From an uncultured bacterium (GTDB lineage: Bacteria; Actinomycetota; Coriobacteriia; Coriobacteriales; Coriobacteriaceae), in the NCBI GenBank assembly GCA_958349055.1, contig CATWBO010000016.1, positions 1 to 48,191 of the forward strand: 48,191 bases of DNA, read 5' to 3'. Numbering within the stretch: the stretch's first letter is position 1; every line of letters begins with the position of its first letter. The position numbers were made by a program, and so were the translations under genes. Positions 1 through 7,787 of the stretch are shown in pieces. The notes under the pieces were generated by a model, which ran no database searches, was not told the origin of the DNA, and saw nothing but the letters and a program-made list of their open reading frames with translations.

Positions 1-40
1 CGGCACGCGTCGTGTCTTTGATGAGCTTGCTTTTTGCCAT
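1..40 (-). CDS. Start of a gene cut by the left edge
   Basis: Only 13 codons are visible on the minus strand, reading MAKSKLIKDTTRA and then leaving the window. A GAGGAA ribosome binding site lies just upstream of the ATG (plus-strand 45-50), which is the main reason to believe it. The peptide is too short to assign to a family. It diverges from the gene at 178, so 41-177 should hold promoters for both directions. Confidence 0.45.
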   Translation of the reverse strand, partial: MAKSKLIKDTTRA

Positions 41-177
41 GACGTTCCTCGATTCGCTTGTTGCCGCCTGTCGCGCATGTCTTGTAGATACCGACGGGCT
101 CTGCCCATCATAGGCTTTTGCGCGGGTAGAATGCATGGATAACTTGAGGCTCACGCGCGACGGAAAGGAATCGTTGC

Positions 178-1167
178 ATGGATCAGGACAAGACAACCGT
201 GATGGGCGGCTACGGTTCCGCGCAGGCTGGCGATAGCGCCGATGCGACCCGCGTTGTTCCCAACCCCGGATATACCGACCCCGCCGCGATGCAGCCTTCT
301 GCCGAGCCCACCCGGGTTATGGGCTATGGCGACACGGCGCAGGATTCTTGCGCTGCATCTTCGCAAGGCCCCTATGGCAACGCAGCTCCGGACCCGTTTG
401 ATTATGCGTCGCAGGATTCTTATGCCGCTTCGACACCGAATCCCTATGATGACCTGCCACAAAATCCCATTCCGCAGCCTCAGCAGACGACGTATATGCC
501 TCGCACGGCGCAGCCTCGCTACGAGTCGCGCGAGCCGTATCGCGAGTACCCCAAGTCGATTCCGCAATATGGCGAGGACGAGGAGAAGAAGCCGTCGCGT
601 TCGTCGAGCGTGATCAAGAAGATCCTCATCGTGCTGGCGATCTTCTTTGCGCTGTCGGTTGTGTTTGCCATCGTGTCGGGCATGCTCAACAAGCGAGGGA
701 GTTCAACGGCCGATACCGCTGCCGAGCAAACCGAGTCCGCCTCGTCTAGCACCGTCGATCTGAGCGATATCCCGGGGCAGTACTGGTCCAACGCCAAGAA
801 GCTTCTCAAGTCGCGCGGCGCCGATCTTTCGAATGCCGTGGTCCTGACTGATGATGGCTCAACGCCCGTTGTCGATGCCAACTGGGTTGTTACTTCTGCT
901 TACTATAACGACAACGGCAACCTCGAAATTCAACTCACGCACAAGAACAGCTCGGGCAACTCGTCCGACGGCCAAAGCAGTACCGACAGCTCGAGCTCCA
1001 ATACGCTGGAGGACTTGAGCAACAAGGCACAGGAATTGGGAGACAAGGCGCAAGAGCTGGGCGACAATGCCCAGAACCTAGGCGACACCGCTCAGAACCT
1101 GGGTGATATGGCAACGAACGCCTGGGATGCCCTGCAAAACGGCATTTCGGGCGCGCAGGGAAACTAG
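178..1167 (+). CDS. Single-pass membrane protein with PASTA-like external domain
   Basis: This 329-residue protein is not a family I can name. Residues 1-135 are disordered, rich in P, Y, Q and S, and contain three spaced Thr motifs (KTTVMGG, ATRVVPN, PTRVMGY). A cluster of charged residues (EDEEKK...) precedes one transmembrane helix at about 147-169. The outer part contains an IPGQYWSNAKKLLKSRGADL stretch that resembles a PASTA fold (proline, helix with AKKxL, then strands). It ends in a helical heptad-like repeat built on AQELGDKAQELGD/AQNLGDTAQNLGD. The start is set by GGAAAGGAA about 7 nt upstream of the ATG. The T-x-V/M motifs resemble phospho-threonine sites recognised by FHA domains, so a Ser/Thr-kinase signalling role is possible but is only inference. 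Confidence 0.7.
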   Translation: MDQDKTTVMGGYGSAQAGDSADATRVVPNPGYTDPAAMQPSAEPTRVMGYGDTAQDSCAASSQGPYGNAAPDPFDYASQDSYAASTPNPYDDLPQNPIPQPQQTTYMPRTAQPRYESREPYREYPKSIPQYGEDEEKKPSRSSSVIKKILIVLAIFFALSVVFAIVSGMLNKRGSSTADTAAEQTESASSSTVDLSDIPGQYWSNAKKLLKSRGADLSNAVVLTDDGSTPVVDANWVVTSAYYNDNGNLEIQLTHKNSSGNSSDGQSSTDSSSSNTLEDLSNKAQELGDKAQELGDNAQNLGDTAQNLGDMATNAWDALQNGISGAQGN

Positions 1168-1185
1168 CGGCCGAGCGGAGCGGGG

Positions 1186-2367
1186 CTACAGCTGCTCGGC
1201 CGGACGCTCGGGCGAGCTAAAGCCCGAGTCAAACGTAACGACGCACGAGGCATCGGGCCTGCGCTCGTGCACGATGCGCGTGACGAGCTCCAGCAGCTCC
1301 TCGTCGGATATGTCAAAGCCGTCGGGACGCACCAGGTCAAATGACACAAAGCCGTCGTGCTCGTGCAGGTCGTGGATGGAGAGCGCGGGGTCGATCTGCA
1401 TGACGCCGCGCTTGACCCAGCCGCGCAGGTCGTCGCCGGTGGTGGCGATGGGGTCGCAGTGCAGCGTGATACCGATGCCCATCTGGCGCTTGATGTCGTG
1501 CTCGATGGTGTCCAGGATCTCGTGGTGTTCAAACGCGTCGCCCTCGCCGGGCATCTCCACGTGGGCGCTGGCAAACTGACGACCGGGGCCGTAGTCGTGC
1601 ACCATCAGGTCGTGTGTGCCCAAGACCTGCGGATAGGACATGATCTTGTCGCGGATTGCCTGGACGAGCTTGGGGTCGGGCGCTTGTCCCAGCAACGGGC
1701 TGATGGCGTCGCGCACTAGGCCCATGCCGCTGATGCAGATGAAGATGCCCACGCCCAAGCCCGCCCAGCCGTCGAGGTCAAAGCCGGTCGTTTGCGAAAT
1801 AAGCGCCGCCGCTAAGACCGAGCCCGAGGTGATGACGTCGTTTTTGGAGTCCTGCGCCGTGGCAATGAGTGTTTCGGAATCGATACGGTTGCCCAGCGCG
1901 CGGTTGAATGCGGCCATCCAGAATTTGACGAGCATGGACAAGACGAGAGCGGCTAGGGAGACCAGCGTGTAGGCGGTGGGGGAGGGCTTGATGATCTTGG
2001 TGACCGACTCGAGGATCAGGTTGATGCCGACGGCGCAAACCAGGACGGCGACGAACAGGCCGGCTAGGTACTCATAGCGGCCGTGGCCATAGGGGTGGCC
2101 TTCGTCTGCCGGGCGGCTGGCAAGGCGGAACCCGAGCAGGCTCACGATGTTGCTCGAGGCATCGGAGAGGTTGTTGAAGGCATCGGCGATGAGCGAGACA
2201 GAGCCGGCGAGCAGGCCCGCGATGCCCTTGGCTAGGCACAGGGTAATGTTGAGGCCAATGCAGATGAGGCTTGCGGCGAAGCCCGCGTTGGTGCGGCAGG
2301 AGGTATCGACCGGCTCGCCCTCGCTGCCGGGAACAAGCGTATGTACCAGCCGATTTACAAATAGCAT
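1186..2367 (-). CDS. Cation diffusion facilitator (CDF) family transporter
   Basis: A 393-residue inner-membrane protein of the CDF family, which exports divalent metals such as Zn, Mn or Fe in exchange for protons. The body shows the family pattern of about six helices: GFAASLICIGLNITLCLAKGI, then SVSLIADAFNNLSDASSN with the metal-site D..D in helix II, GHPYGHGRYEY at the helix II-III turn, and AQDSKNDVITSGSV carrying the helix V metal-site D residues. A cytoplasmic domain of about 170 residues follows, with several His (HDLMVHDYGPGRQFASAHVEM), longer than a minimal CDF tail. I chose the ATG at 2367 because GAGG sits 9 nt upstream. The longer reading to 2514 begins with an unlikely peptide and no ribosome site. 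Substrate unknown. Confidence 0.88.
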   Translation of the reverse strand: MLFVNRLVHTLVPGSEGEPVDTSCRTNAGFAASLICIGLNITLCLAKGIAGLLAGSVSLIADAFNNLSDASSNIVSLLGFRLASRPADEGHPYGHGRYEYLAGLFVAVLVCAVGINLILESVTKIIKPSPTAYTLVSLAALVLSMLVKFWMAAFNRALGNRIDSETLIATAQDSKNDVITSGSVLAAALISQTTGFDLDGWAGLGVGIFICISGMGLVRDAISPLLGQAPDPKLVQAIRDKIMSYPQVLGTHDLMVHDYGPGRQFASAHVEMPGEGDAFEHHEILDTIEHDIKRQMGIGITLHCDPIATTGDDLRGWVKRGVMQIDPALSIHDLHEHDGFVSFDLVRPDGFDISDEELLELVTRIVHERRPDASCVVTFDSGFSSPERPAEQL

Positions 2368-2538
2368 AGCGGTCGTCCTCACAATCATGTTTAAGGGGAT
2401 AGTGTAGCTCGCGCGGAGGCGCTGTGCACCGATGCTCAGAAAATGCAGCAATGGTCTGCCGGTGCTAACGAGCGAGCCTTCTCGTCTGCCTGGGTGGTCC
2501 ATTTTGGGCCACATGGGTATGGGCGTGTGCCTGTTTGC

Positions 2539-2557
2539 TCGACATACTTAATGTCGA
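2539..2557. promoter_or_regulatory. 7-bp inverted repeat upstream of the zinc-ribbon gene
   Basis: TCGACAT and ATGTCGA are perfect complements separated by 5 bases. They lie 28 bases before the ATG at 2586 and just before the ribosome binding site. The position fits a repressor operator or a small 5' hairpin. No clear -35/-10 pair could be assigned. Confidence 0.35.
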
Positions 2558-2585
2558 TAGCCCCTGTGCAAAGGAGGACGTTTCC

Positions 2586-3923
2586 ATGGACGAGATGTTT
2601 GCCATTAAATGTCAAAACTGCGGCGGCCCTATGTACTCGCACCAGGCTAAGCGCAGCTTTGAGTGCGCCTATTGCGGCGCGGTCATTCCGTGGCAGGCGG
2701 ACGCCGGAGAGCCCAAGAGCGCTTTGGGCATTCGCCATACGCCGTTGACGGTGGTGGATGGACTGCTCAAGCTCACGCATGTGTCGCAACTCGAGCGCCC
2801 GGAGGACCCGGACTGGTATTTCTTCAATTCGCACTGGCGCAATCAGTCGGTCCTGGAACATCTGCTGTGGGAGGATCGCGGCACGGCGCAGGAGTTCCAA
2901 GAGGCCACGCATGTGAGCATTCCTTGCCCCTTCTGCGGAGCGTCCTTTGAGGGCGAGTCAACGCAGCGTGTGTTTGAGTGCCCGTCCTGCGGCAACAAGA
3001 TCGGCATTGCCGACCTGCTCAAGCCCGGTACGTTTAGCAAACGCCTGACCTTGGGCGTGGGTGCGGAGTATGTGCCGGAACAGGGTATTCCATGCGAAAT
3101 CTCGCCGCAGCAGGCGCGTGCCAACGCGCTGCAGCTGGTGCGCCAGTACCCCGACGCCTTTGCCGGGCACAACGTGGAAGATGCGATCCAAAACGACATG
3201 ATGCTCTTCTATTTCCCCATGGCGCTGGCGGACCTGCGTATGATGGCGAGCTTCCCGGGCAAGGGCCTGAGCAAGGAAACCCTGGTGTACTACGAGATGC
3301 TCGACTGGGCGTATCCGCGGGCAAACTATCTGGATGTTCGCCTTATGGGCATTTTGGAGCCGTGGGACTTCGCCAAGGTCGGTCCGTTCGATCCCGCCAT
3401 GCAGGAAGGTGACTTTCGCGTTGTCTCCGTCGATGCGTCTACCAAGGACCAGGTGGTCATTGATAAGCTGGCGCTCGACATTGCCGCCAACGATGCCGAG
3501 GCAGTGCTGGGGCTCAATAAAAAGAGCATCCGAACCTGGGCGCGCAAAGCCCGCAAGCATAAGGACGGTCTGGTGATGGTGCCGGTCTACTTTGTCGATC
3601 GTCCGGCGACGGACAGCCGCGATGGCGAGCAGGTGCGCATTGCCGTAAACGGCCAGACGGGCCGCGCGGCCGCGGTGGTGTTTAGCGACAAGCGCGAGAC
3701 GCATGTGGTGGCGTCGCTCAATCCGAGTCTGCATCTGTCCGGCGAAAGTACCGTGCATGCCACGCCCATTGAGGTCAAATACGTTAAATCGCCCTTCCTA
3801 TACCAGATCGTGCGCCGTGGAGGTGGCGAGCAACCGCGCCAGGTTGCAGCGGCAGCTGAGGGTTCCTACCGAGAAGAAAAGCCCAAACGCAAGGGATTAT
3901 TCGCTGCGATTTTTGGTAAGTAG
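2586..3923 (+). CDS. Protein with two N-terminal zinc ribbons
   Basis: A 445-residue soluble protein of unknown function. Two Cys4 ribbons are visible: CQNCGG...CAYCG at about residues 9-31 and CPFCGASF...CPSCG at about 116-138. The segment between them contains a DWYFFNSHWRNQSVLEHLLWED stretch. The remaining 300 residues have no transmembrane segment and match no domain I recognise. The tail is basic and hydrophobic (KGLFAAIFGK). The start is fixed by a full AAGGAGG at 2571-2577, 8 nt before the ATG; an in-frame upstream ATG lacks such a site. Zinc ribbons of this spacing usually bind nucleic acid or serve as structural knobs, but the role here is not known. Confidence 0.8.
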   Translation: MDEMFAIKCQNCGGPMYSHQAKRSFECAYCGAVIPWQADAGEPKSALGIRHTPLTVVDGLLKLTHVSQLERPEDPDWYFFNSHWRNQSVLEHLLWEDRGTAQEFQEATHVSIPCPFCGASFEGESTQRVFECPSCGNKIGIADLLKPGTFSKRLTLGVGAEYVPEQGIPCEISPQQARANALQLVRQYPDAFAGHNVEDAIQNDMMLFYFPMALADLRMMASFPGKGLSKETLVYYEMLDWAYPRANYLDVRLMGILEPWDFAKVGPFDPAMQEGDFRVVSVDASTKDQVVIDKLALDIAANDAEAVLGLNKKSIRTWARKARKHKDGLVMVPVYFVDRPATDSRDGEQVRIAVNGQTGRAAAVVFSDKRETHVVASLNPSLHLSGESTVHATPIEVKYVKSPFLYQIVRRGGGEQPRQVAAAAEGSYREEKPKRKGLFAAIFGK

Positions 3924-4039
3924 GGGAGTGGCGCCGGGGCGTCGGGCTGCATCGCAAGGTCATGAGACGAACTTAAGACTGCTGGGAACGTGCTACCATT
4001 GCCGATAGCCTTAATCTTGTAAGAAGCGGAGGCCAGATT

Positions 4040-4411
4040 ATGGGTTTTGCGGATCAGCAGCTTCAGCTTCAGGTACCGTATTCTCCTGACGACACGTTTA
4101 ATGCCTTGAAGGCAGCTATGGAAAAGCTGCCTAAAGTAAAAGTTGATAGTGTATCGCCCACAACAAGAACAGTTGCAGCCGAGATTGGTATGAGCCTTTG
4201 GTCTTGGGGCGAAAATATCAGTATTTCGGTTGTTCCAGTTGAAGGCGGATCTGGCGTTACTGTCAAGTCGTCATCTAAGGTCAGGGCAAACGTATTAAAC
4301 GGGGGCAAAAATGCAAAGAATATTGCCAAGATAGTCGATGCCCTATCGAAGGAGCTCGAGCGGTATCCGCAGGTTTCACAGACTATTGAGACGCTGGCGG
4401 ATAGTGGTTGA
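4040..4411 (+). CDS. Small conserved-type protein, N-terminal part of a SHOCT protein
   Basis: A 123-residue alpha/beta domain with no signal peptide or membrane segment. The central strands alternate as in small beta-sheet domains (TVAAEIGMSLWSWGENISISVVPVEGGSGVTVKSSSKV), followed by a helix (AKNIAKIVDALSKELERY). It starts after AGCGGAGG at a normal spacing. It stops at TGA 4409-4411, and a SHOCT motif then continues in the +1 frame to 4508. In many bacteria such domains are fused to a C-terminal SHOCT, so this is probably the larger part of a frame-shifted gene. Base composition is more AT-rich than its neighbours, suggesting acquisition. Confidence 0.65.
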   Translation: MGFADQQLQLQVPYSPDDTFNALKAAMEKLPKVKVDSVSPTTRTVAAEIGMSLWSWGENISISVVPVEGGSGVTVKSSSKVRANVLNGGKNAKNIAKIVDALSKELERYPQVSQTIETLADSG

Positions 4412-4508
4412 TGTAGTTGCAAGGCTTGAGAGGCTTGCAGCACTGCGTGAGAGTGGAGTACTTACCGAGGAAGAGTTTGCTGCAGAAAAGGCAAAAATCC
4501 TTTCGTAA
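4404..4508 (+). pseudogene. Out-of-frame SHOCT C-terminal module
   Basis: Reading one base later than the gene at 4040 gives VVDVVARLERLAALRESGVL and TEEEFAAEKAKILS then TAA. This is a near-textbook SHOCT motif (short C-terminal helical module: L..L..L...G.lT.eEFe..K.kiL). No ATG lies in this frame. The only nearby start is the GTG at 4404, without a ribosome site, so translation on its own would need coupling from the stop at 4409-4411. The simplest reading is a one-base indel, or a programmed +1 shift, near the GATAGTGGTTGATGTAG junction. The intact protein would be about 157 residues. Confidence 0.7.
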
Positions 4509-4737
4509 TCAGACACGATGGTTGGATTTGCATTCTATTATTGAACTTGTTTATACCAGGCTGAAAACATCGTGTGTAATAAAGGTGCGTAGTAGCCTCG
4601 TCTTGATTGGCGGATGTAAATAAACGGTGGAACGGCTGTAAAAGAGCCTTGCCACTGGGTAAAATCAGGATGTGCCGCGGAACCCGCTCCTCAGTCGGTC
4701 AACTTTGGAAGCGCGGGCAACGCAGGTACTATCGTCT

Positions 4738-4763
4738 AAAGGGCCGGGTGCGACCGGCCCTTT
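4738..4763. terminator. Hairpin terminator, 10-bp perfect stem
   Basis: AAAGGGCCGG and CCGGCCCTTT are perfect complements around a 6-base loop. The TTT and AAA ends are part of the stem, so it can act in both directions. It lies 230 bases after the SHOCT module and just downstream of the minus-strand small ORF. Confidence 0.65.
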
Positions 4764-4785
4764 GCATGACTCCCTTCGCTATCCG

Positions 4786-4878
4786 TTACTGCTTATATTC
4801 CCGCCAGATCGAGTAGAGGTTCCGGACGATGCCGGTTACATACATCGAGAGGCGCAGGATTTCAAGAAACAAGTTCAT
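4786..4878 (-). CDS. Possible 30-residue membrane-active peptide
   Basis: The minus strand encodes MNLFLEILRLSMYVTGIVRN followed by LYSIWREYKQ and TAA. It is a single hydrophobic/amphipathic helix with a basic end. A purine-rich GGGGTGAAG lies upstream of the ATG and the hairpin at 4738-4763 follows the stop. Size and composition resemble small type-I-toxin or membrane peptides, but no antisense RNA is evident. It may be a chance ORF. Confidence 0.25.
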   Translation of the reverse strand: MNLFLEILRLSMYVTGIVRNLYSIWREYKQ

Positions 4879-5020
4879 AGGCTTCACCCCAATCGGAGAT
4901 CGGAGCGTTGCCCGCAGGCGGATTCCGCGGCAGTCGTAATTCTACCTCACAGGCCGCGGCGGGAGACATCCTACCCGCCCCATGGCTTGGAGCAGTGTCG
5001 ATCAACGGGCAATCAAGCCT

Positions 5021-5242
5021 CTAGTTCTCTTTGAATTGAGCAAGCATCTGCCCGAAGAAGCTTAGTTCGGATGGCTCATAAATGATCGAACCGCCGTCCG
5101 CGGTCCTGTAGACCCCGCAGGGGAGGTAACGCCCGTCGGGGAGGACATAGAGGCTGGCTTCCTCCTTCAGTCCTACTGGAAATAGCGGAATCCCGTTTTC
5201 GTCCACTTGGAACTCGTCTATATTTGCGATCTTCCTCTCCAT
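5021..5242 (-). CDS. Small hypothetical protein downstream of the ADP-ribosylglycohydrolase
   Basis: 73 residues, acidic, soluble, no family recognised. The sequence shows short beta-strand pairs (VDENGIPLFPVGL, SLYVLPDGRYLPCGVYR, GSIIYEPSEL). An AGGAGG site precedes the ATG at ideal spacing, which supports real expression. It begins 32 bases after the stop of the ADP-ribosylglycohydrolase gene on the same strand, so the two are probably cotranscribed. The function may be linked to that enzyme but this is not shown. Confidence 0.65.
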   Translation of the reverse strand: MERKIANIDEFQVDENGIPLFPVGLKEEASLYVLPDGRYLPCGVYRTADGGSIIYEPSELSFFGQMLAQFKEN

Positions 5243-5274
5243 GATGCCTCCTGCCTTATTTCTTGAATGGCGCC

Positions 5275-6063
5275 TTAAAACAGGCAGCTCTCAATCAGCT
5301 CTTTGCCGCGCAGAGTGTCGATCCACTCCTGTGGGATGGCTTTGAGACCGTATGCCGTGCCGGCGAGGGCGCCGGCGACGGCTGCGGTGGTGTCGGTGTC
5401 GTCGCCTAGGTTGACGGCGGCAAGCACGCAATCTTCGTAGCTGTTAGTGTTGACGAAACACCAGGTGGCTGCCTTAAGCGTGTCGCGCACGAAGCCACCC
5501 GACCTGATCTCCTGCTCAGGCACGCCTTTCAGATGGAGCGCCCACGAGGGGAGCACGTCGTTCATCACATCCCTCATCAGCTCGACAAATATGATGCATG
5601 CGTCGGTCGACGTTCTGTGGGCGTGCGTAATCGCGGAGACCTTGCTGACCTCTTCGTCTGTCGCATCGGTGAACGCCAGGGGAGCGATGCGCATGAGCGA
5701 TCCGTTGCCGTTGTCGCGCTCGCCGGAGCCTCCTTTGCCGGTGCGCAGGGCGCGGGCGGTCGTACCGCCGTAATCGAAAACGCCGTCGATCGTATACTCG
5801 CCACGGGCAATCCAGCTTACGAACTTGTCGCGCATGTCCGCGGTGTCGATGTGCCCGAGCTCCCTAATCGAGTCGCAGGTAGCAAGCGTCATAGATGTGT
5901 CGTCGCTCCAGGTGCCGGCGGGTTGCCCATGCGTGCCGTAGCCGATCATGTCCGTGCATTCGAACGTACCGCGGGGCCTGAACTCGTAGGGAACGCCCAG
6001 CGCGTCACCGACGGCAAGCCCATAGATGCAGTCGCGCAGTGTTGTTTTCGGTCTGTCTGTCAT
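5275..6063 (-). CDS. ADP-ribosylglycohydrolase family protein
   Basis: 262 residues of the ARH/DraG family, which removes ADP-ribose from proteins, nucleic acids or small molecules using two magnesium ions. Visible motifs are GLAVGDALGVPYEF near the N terminus, the metal-binding TWSDDTSM at about residue 52, GNGSLMRIAPLAF in the middle, and the C-terminal NLGDDTDTTAAVAGALAG that completes the binuclear centre. All expected Asp/Thr ligands are present, so it should be active. GAGGAG precedes the ATG. It is followed by the small gene at 5242. No ADP-ribosyltransferase partner is in the window, so the substrate is open. It lies 63 bases from a nuclease-family gene in what looks like an accessory patch. 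Confidence 0.9.
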   Translation of the reverse strand: MTDRPKTTLRDCIYGLAVGDALGVPYEFRPRGTFECTDMIGYGTHGQPAGTWSDDTSMTLATCDSIRELGHIDTADMRDKFVSWIARGEYTIDGVFDYGGTTARALRTGKGGSGERDNGNGSLMRIAPLAFTDATDEEVSKVSAITHAHRTSTDACIIFVELMRDVMNDVLPSWALHLKGVPEQEIRSGGFVRDTLKAATWCFVNTNSYEDCVLAAVNLGDDTDTTAAVAGALAGTAYGLKAIPQEWIDTLRGKELIESCLF

Positions 6064-6126
6064 GGAAAGCTCCTCTTATCCCGGGTGATGTGGAGCGCCG
6101 TCGGGGGTATCGGTCGCAACGTGCCG

Positions 6127-7182
6127 CTACCCTTGCGCTTCGCCATGAGTCGCTTCGTTGATGGCGCGGTACTCGGCGCTCAGCTCGCGCGCCAGCTCTT
6201 CCTTGCTTGGAAGATACGGCAGATATTTGGCGGCAAACACTTGGTCGTTGTCTTCGGGCAGCGTGTATTCGACAATCGAATCGCTTTTGTCCGCGCAGAG
6301 CACGATGCCTATGGGTGGATTGTCGCCTTCGTTCATGAGCTCGCGCGTGTAGTAGTTCACGTACATTTGCATCTGGCCCAAGTCCTGATGCGTGAGATCA
6401 TCGGTTTTAAGGTCGATGAGTACAAAGCAGCGCATCAGATAGTTGTAAAACACAAGGTCAATATAGAAGTGGCGACCATCGAAGGTGATGCGCTTTTGGC
6501 GCGCCTCAAAAGCGAAGCCGCGGTCAAGCTCCAGCAGAAACTTCTGAAGATGCGTGATGAGCGCTTGCTCTAGATCGCTCTCGCGAAACGCAGCGTCGTC
6601 CGAGAAGCCTAAAAACTCAAGCACATATGGGTCGCGGATGATGTCCTCGGGGCGACGAGCGGGGGCGCTCTTTTGGATTTCCTGAGCGACGGTCTCTTTG
6701 TCCTTGCTGGCAAGTAGACGCTCGCGGAACATGGTGTTGATTTGGCGCTCGAGCTGACGTGTACTCCAGCGAGAGTCGGCGCATTCGTTCATGTACCAAG
6801 TGCGCGCTTCGGAGTCGGGAATGCGCATCAACATGCGGTAATGAGTCCAGCTCAATTCGGGACGCAGTGAGTCCCGAATTGGAAATGTGAGATATAACTG
6901 GCGCATTTTACGCAGTTCCCTTGCCTCAAAGCCTTTGCCAAAATCCTTGGTAAGCTTGATTGCAAGGGCCTTGAGCAGCGCATCGCCGTACTTGGCGCGC
7001 TCTACTCCGCCTTGTTCTTCAACAATGCTCTTGCCGATTTCCCAATATGCCTCAACCATCGCAAAGTTGATGGCGGTATAAGCCTTGTCGCGAGCGGCGT
7101 TGAGAATCGAGGAAACCTGCTTGTAAAATCCTTCGGGCACAATCGTCGCTTCTCCGCGGTTTGCCAGTTCGCCCATCACCAT
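6127..7182 (-). CDS. DUF1016 / YhcG-type PD-(D/E)XK nuclease family protein
   Basis: 351 residues. The N-terminal half carries the family's helical domain (ARDKAYTAINFAMVEAYWEIG; AIKLTKDFGKGFEARELRKMRQLY). The C-terminal half is a PD-(D/E)XK fold, with Asp in HFYIDLVFYN at about 241-247 and DLK in LIDLKTDDLTHQDLGQMQMY at about 259-278. These are the usual metal-binding and catalytic positions, so the nuclease core looks intact. I chose the ATG at 7182 because AGGAGG lies about 10 nt upstream; the longer start at 7215 has none. Such proteins occur as accessory genes, often near restriction systems or other defence genes, but no methyltransferase or restriction subunit is present here. Its target is unknown. 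Confidence 0.88.
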   Translation of the reverse strand: MVMGELANRGEATIVPEGFYKQVSSILNAARDKAYTAINFAMVEAYWEIGKSIVEEQGGVERAKYGDALLKALAIKLTKDFGKGFEARELRKMRQLYLTFPIRDSLRPELSWTHYRMLMRIPDSEARTWYMNECADSRWSTRQLERQINTMFRERLLASKDKETVAQEIQKSAPARRPEDIIRDPYVLEFLGFSDDAAFRESDLEQALITHLQKFLLELDRGFAFEARQKRITFDGRHFYIDLVFYNYLMRCFVLIDLKTDDLTHQDLGQMQMYVNYYTRELMNEGDNPPIGIVLCADKSDSIVEYTLPEDNDQVFAAKYLPYLPSKEELARELSAEYRAINEATHGEAQG

Positions 7183-7345
7183 CGCCCACTTTCCTCCTGA
7201 CGGAATGCATATCAAACTGCGTTTAGTTTAAGGCCTCGTGGGGACATGGATTGCGCTGCTGCCCGGCACCTTCGCTAGGAGGTCTCAAAGCGACTAAGAT
7301 GTGATGGTAGAGACAGTTTTAGCGAACCCCATGGGAGTGACGCGC

Positions 7346-7615
7346 ATGGACAACAACACGCTGCTGTTCCAGGACAAAGGATCGGGCAGGTTTAAAGACG
7401 TCAAAATCTTCCCCAACCGCATCGAGGTGCTCAAGAAAGGAACTTTCGGTGGCAAGCACACCGAGATCGTCTACCTTAAGGACATCACGGGCGTCAACAG
7501 GATCAAGGGAAAGTATGTGCTTCTGCGCAACAGGTTGTTGACCGACTGCACCTTCTGCTTGAGCAATCGTGCAAAAGCACAGGAATTCGTGAACGCGCTG
7601 AACATGGTGATGTAG
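7346..7615 (+). CDS. Small PH-like domain protein
   Basis: 89 residues, soluble. The pattern of short strands then a C-terminal helix (NTLLFQDKGSGRFKDVKIFP; NRIEVLKKGTFGGKHTEIVY; FCLSNRAKAQEFVNALNMVM) resembles a bacterial PH-like (bPH) or GRAM-type fold, where the last helix caps the sheet. I prefer the ATG at 7346 with GGGAGTG 7-9 nt upstream. The in-frame GTG at 7301 has an AGGAGG but about 17 nt away. Function unknown. It stands alone between the nuclease gene on the other strand and the bidirectional terminator at 7724. Confidence 0.6.
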   Translation: MDNNTLLFQDKGSGRFKDVKIFPNRIEVLKKGTFGGKHTEIVYLKDITGVNRIKGKYVLLRNRLLTDCTFCLSNRAKAQEFVNALNMVM

Positions 7616-7723
7616 GCGAGAGCGGTGTTCGTGCCGAGTTTGCGATTGCTTACGCGGACGGCGTGGCGGCTGAGCGCTCGATCTGCGAAGGGCGTCCAAC
7701 GCGCTGGTCTTCCGTCGACAAAA

Positions 7724-7754
7724 AAGGGGCGCAGAACGGTATTCTGCGCCCCTT
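7724..7754. terminator. Bidirectional terminator, 13-bp stem
   Basis: AAGGGGCGCAGAA and TTCTGCGCCCCTT form a perfect stem with a 5-base loop. On the minus strand the stem is followed by a run of T (TTTTTTGTC), so it chiefly ends the PI-PLC transcript arriving from 7788. It can also stop plus-strand reading from 7615. Confidence 0.85.
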
Positions 7755-7787
7755 ATCGAGTTGATGTGTCCGAATGAGTAGACCGAC

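Larger units (their letters stand above)
4509..5020. other. Gene-poor stretch of 512 bases
   Basis: It holds a strong hairpin terminator at 4738-4763 and a doubtful 30-codon minus-strand ORF at 4786-4878. The rest (4509-4737 and 4879-5020) shows no ORF with a ribosome site, no tRNA and no clear repeat. AT-rich sequence at 4509-4640 continues the composition of the SHOCT gene and switches to high GC near 4670, which may mark an insertion boundary. Confidence 0.5.

Noticed and set aside
4600..4765. A possible T-box or tRNA-like RNA around GGTGGAACGGC
   Set aside because: The T-box core GGGTGGNACCGCG is not met, there is no specifier stem, and no tRNA T-loop sequence is present.
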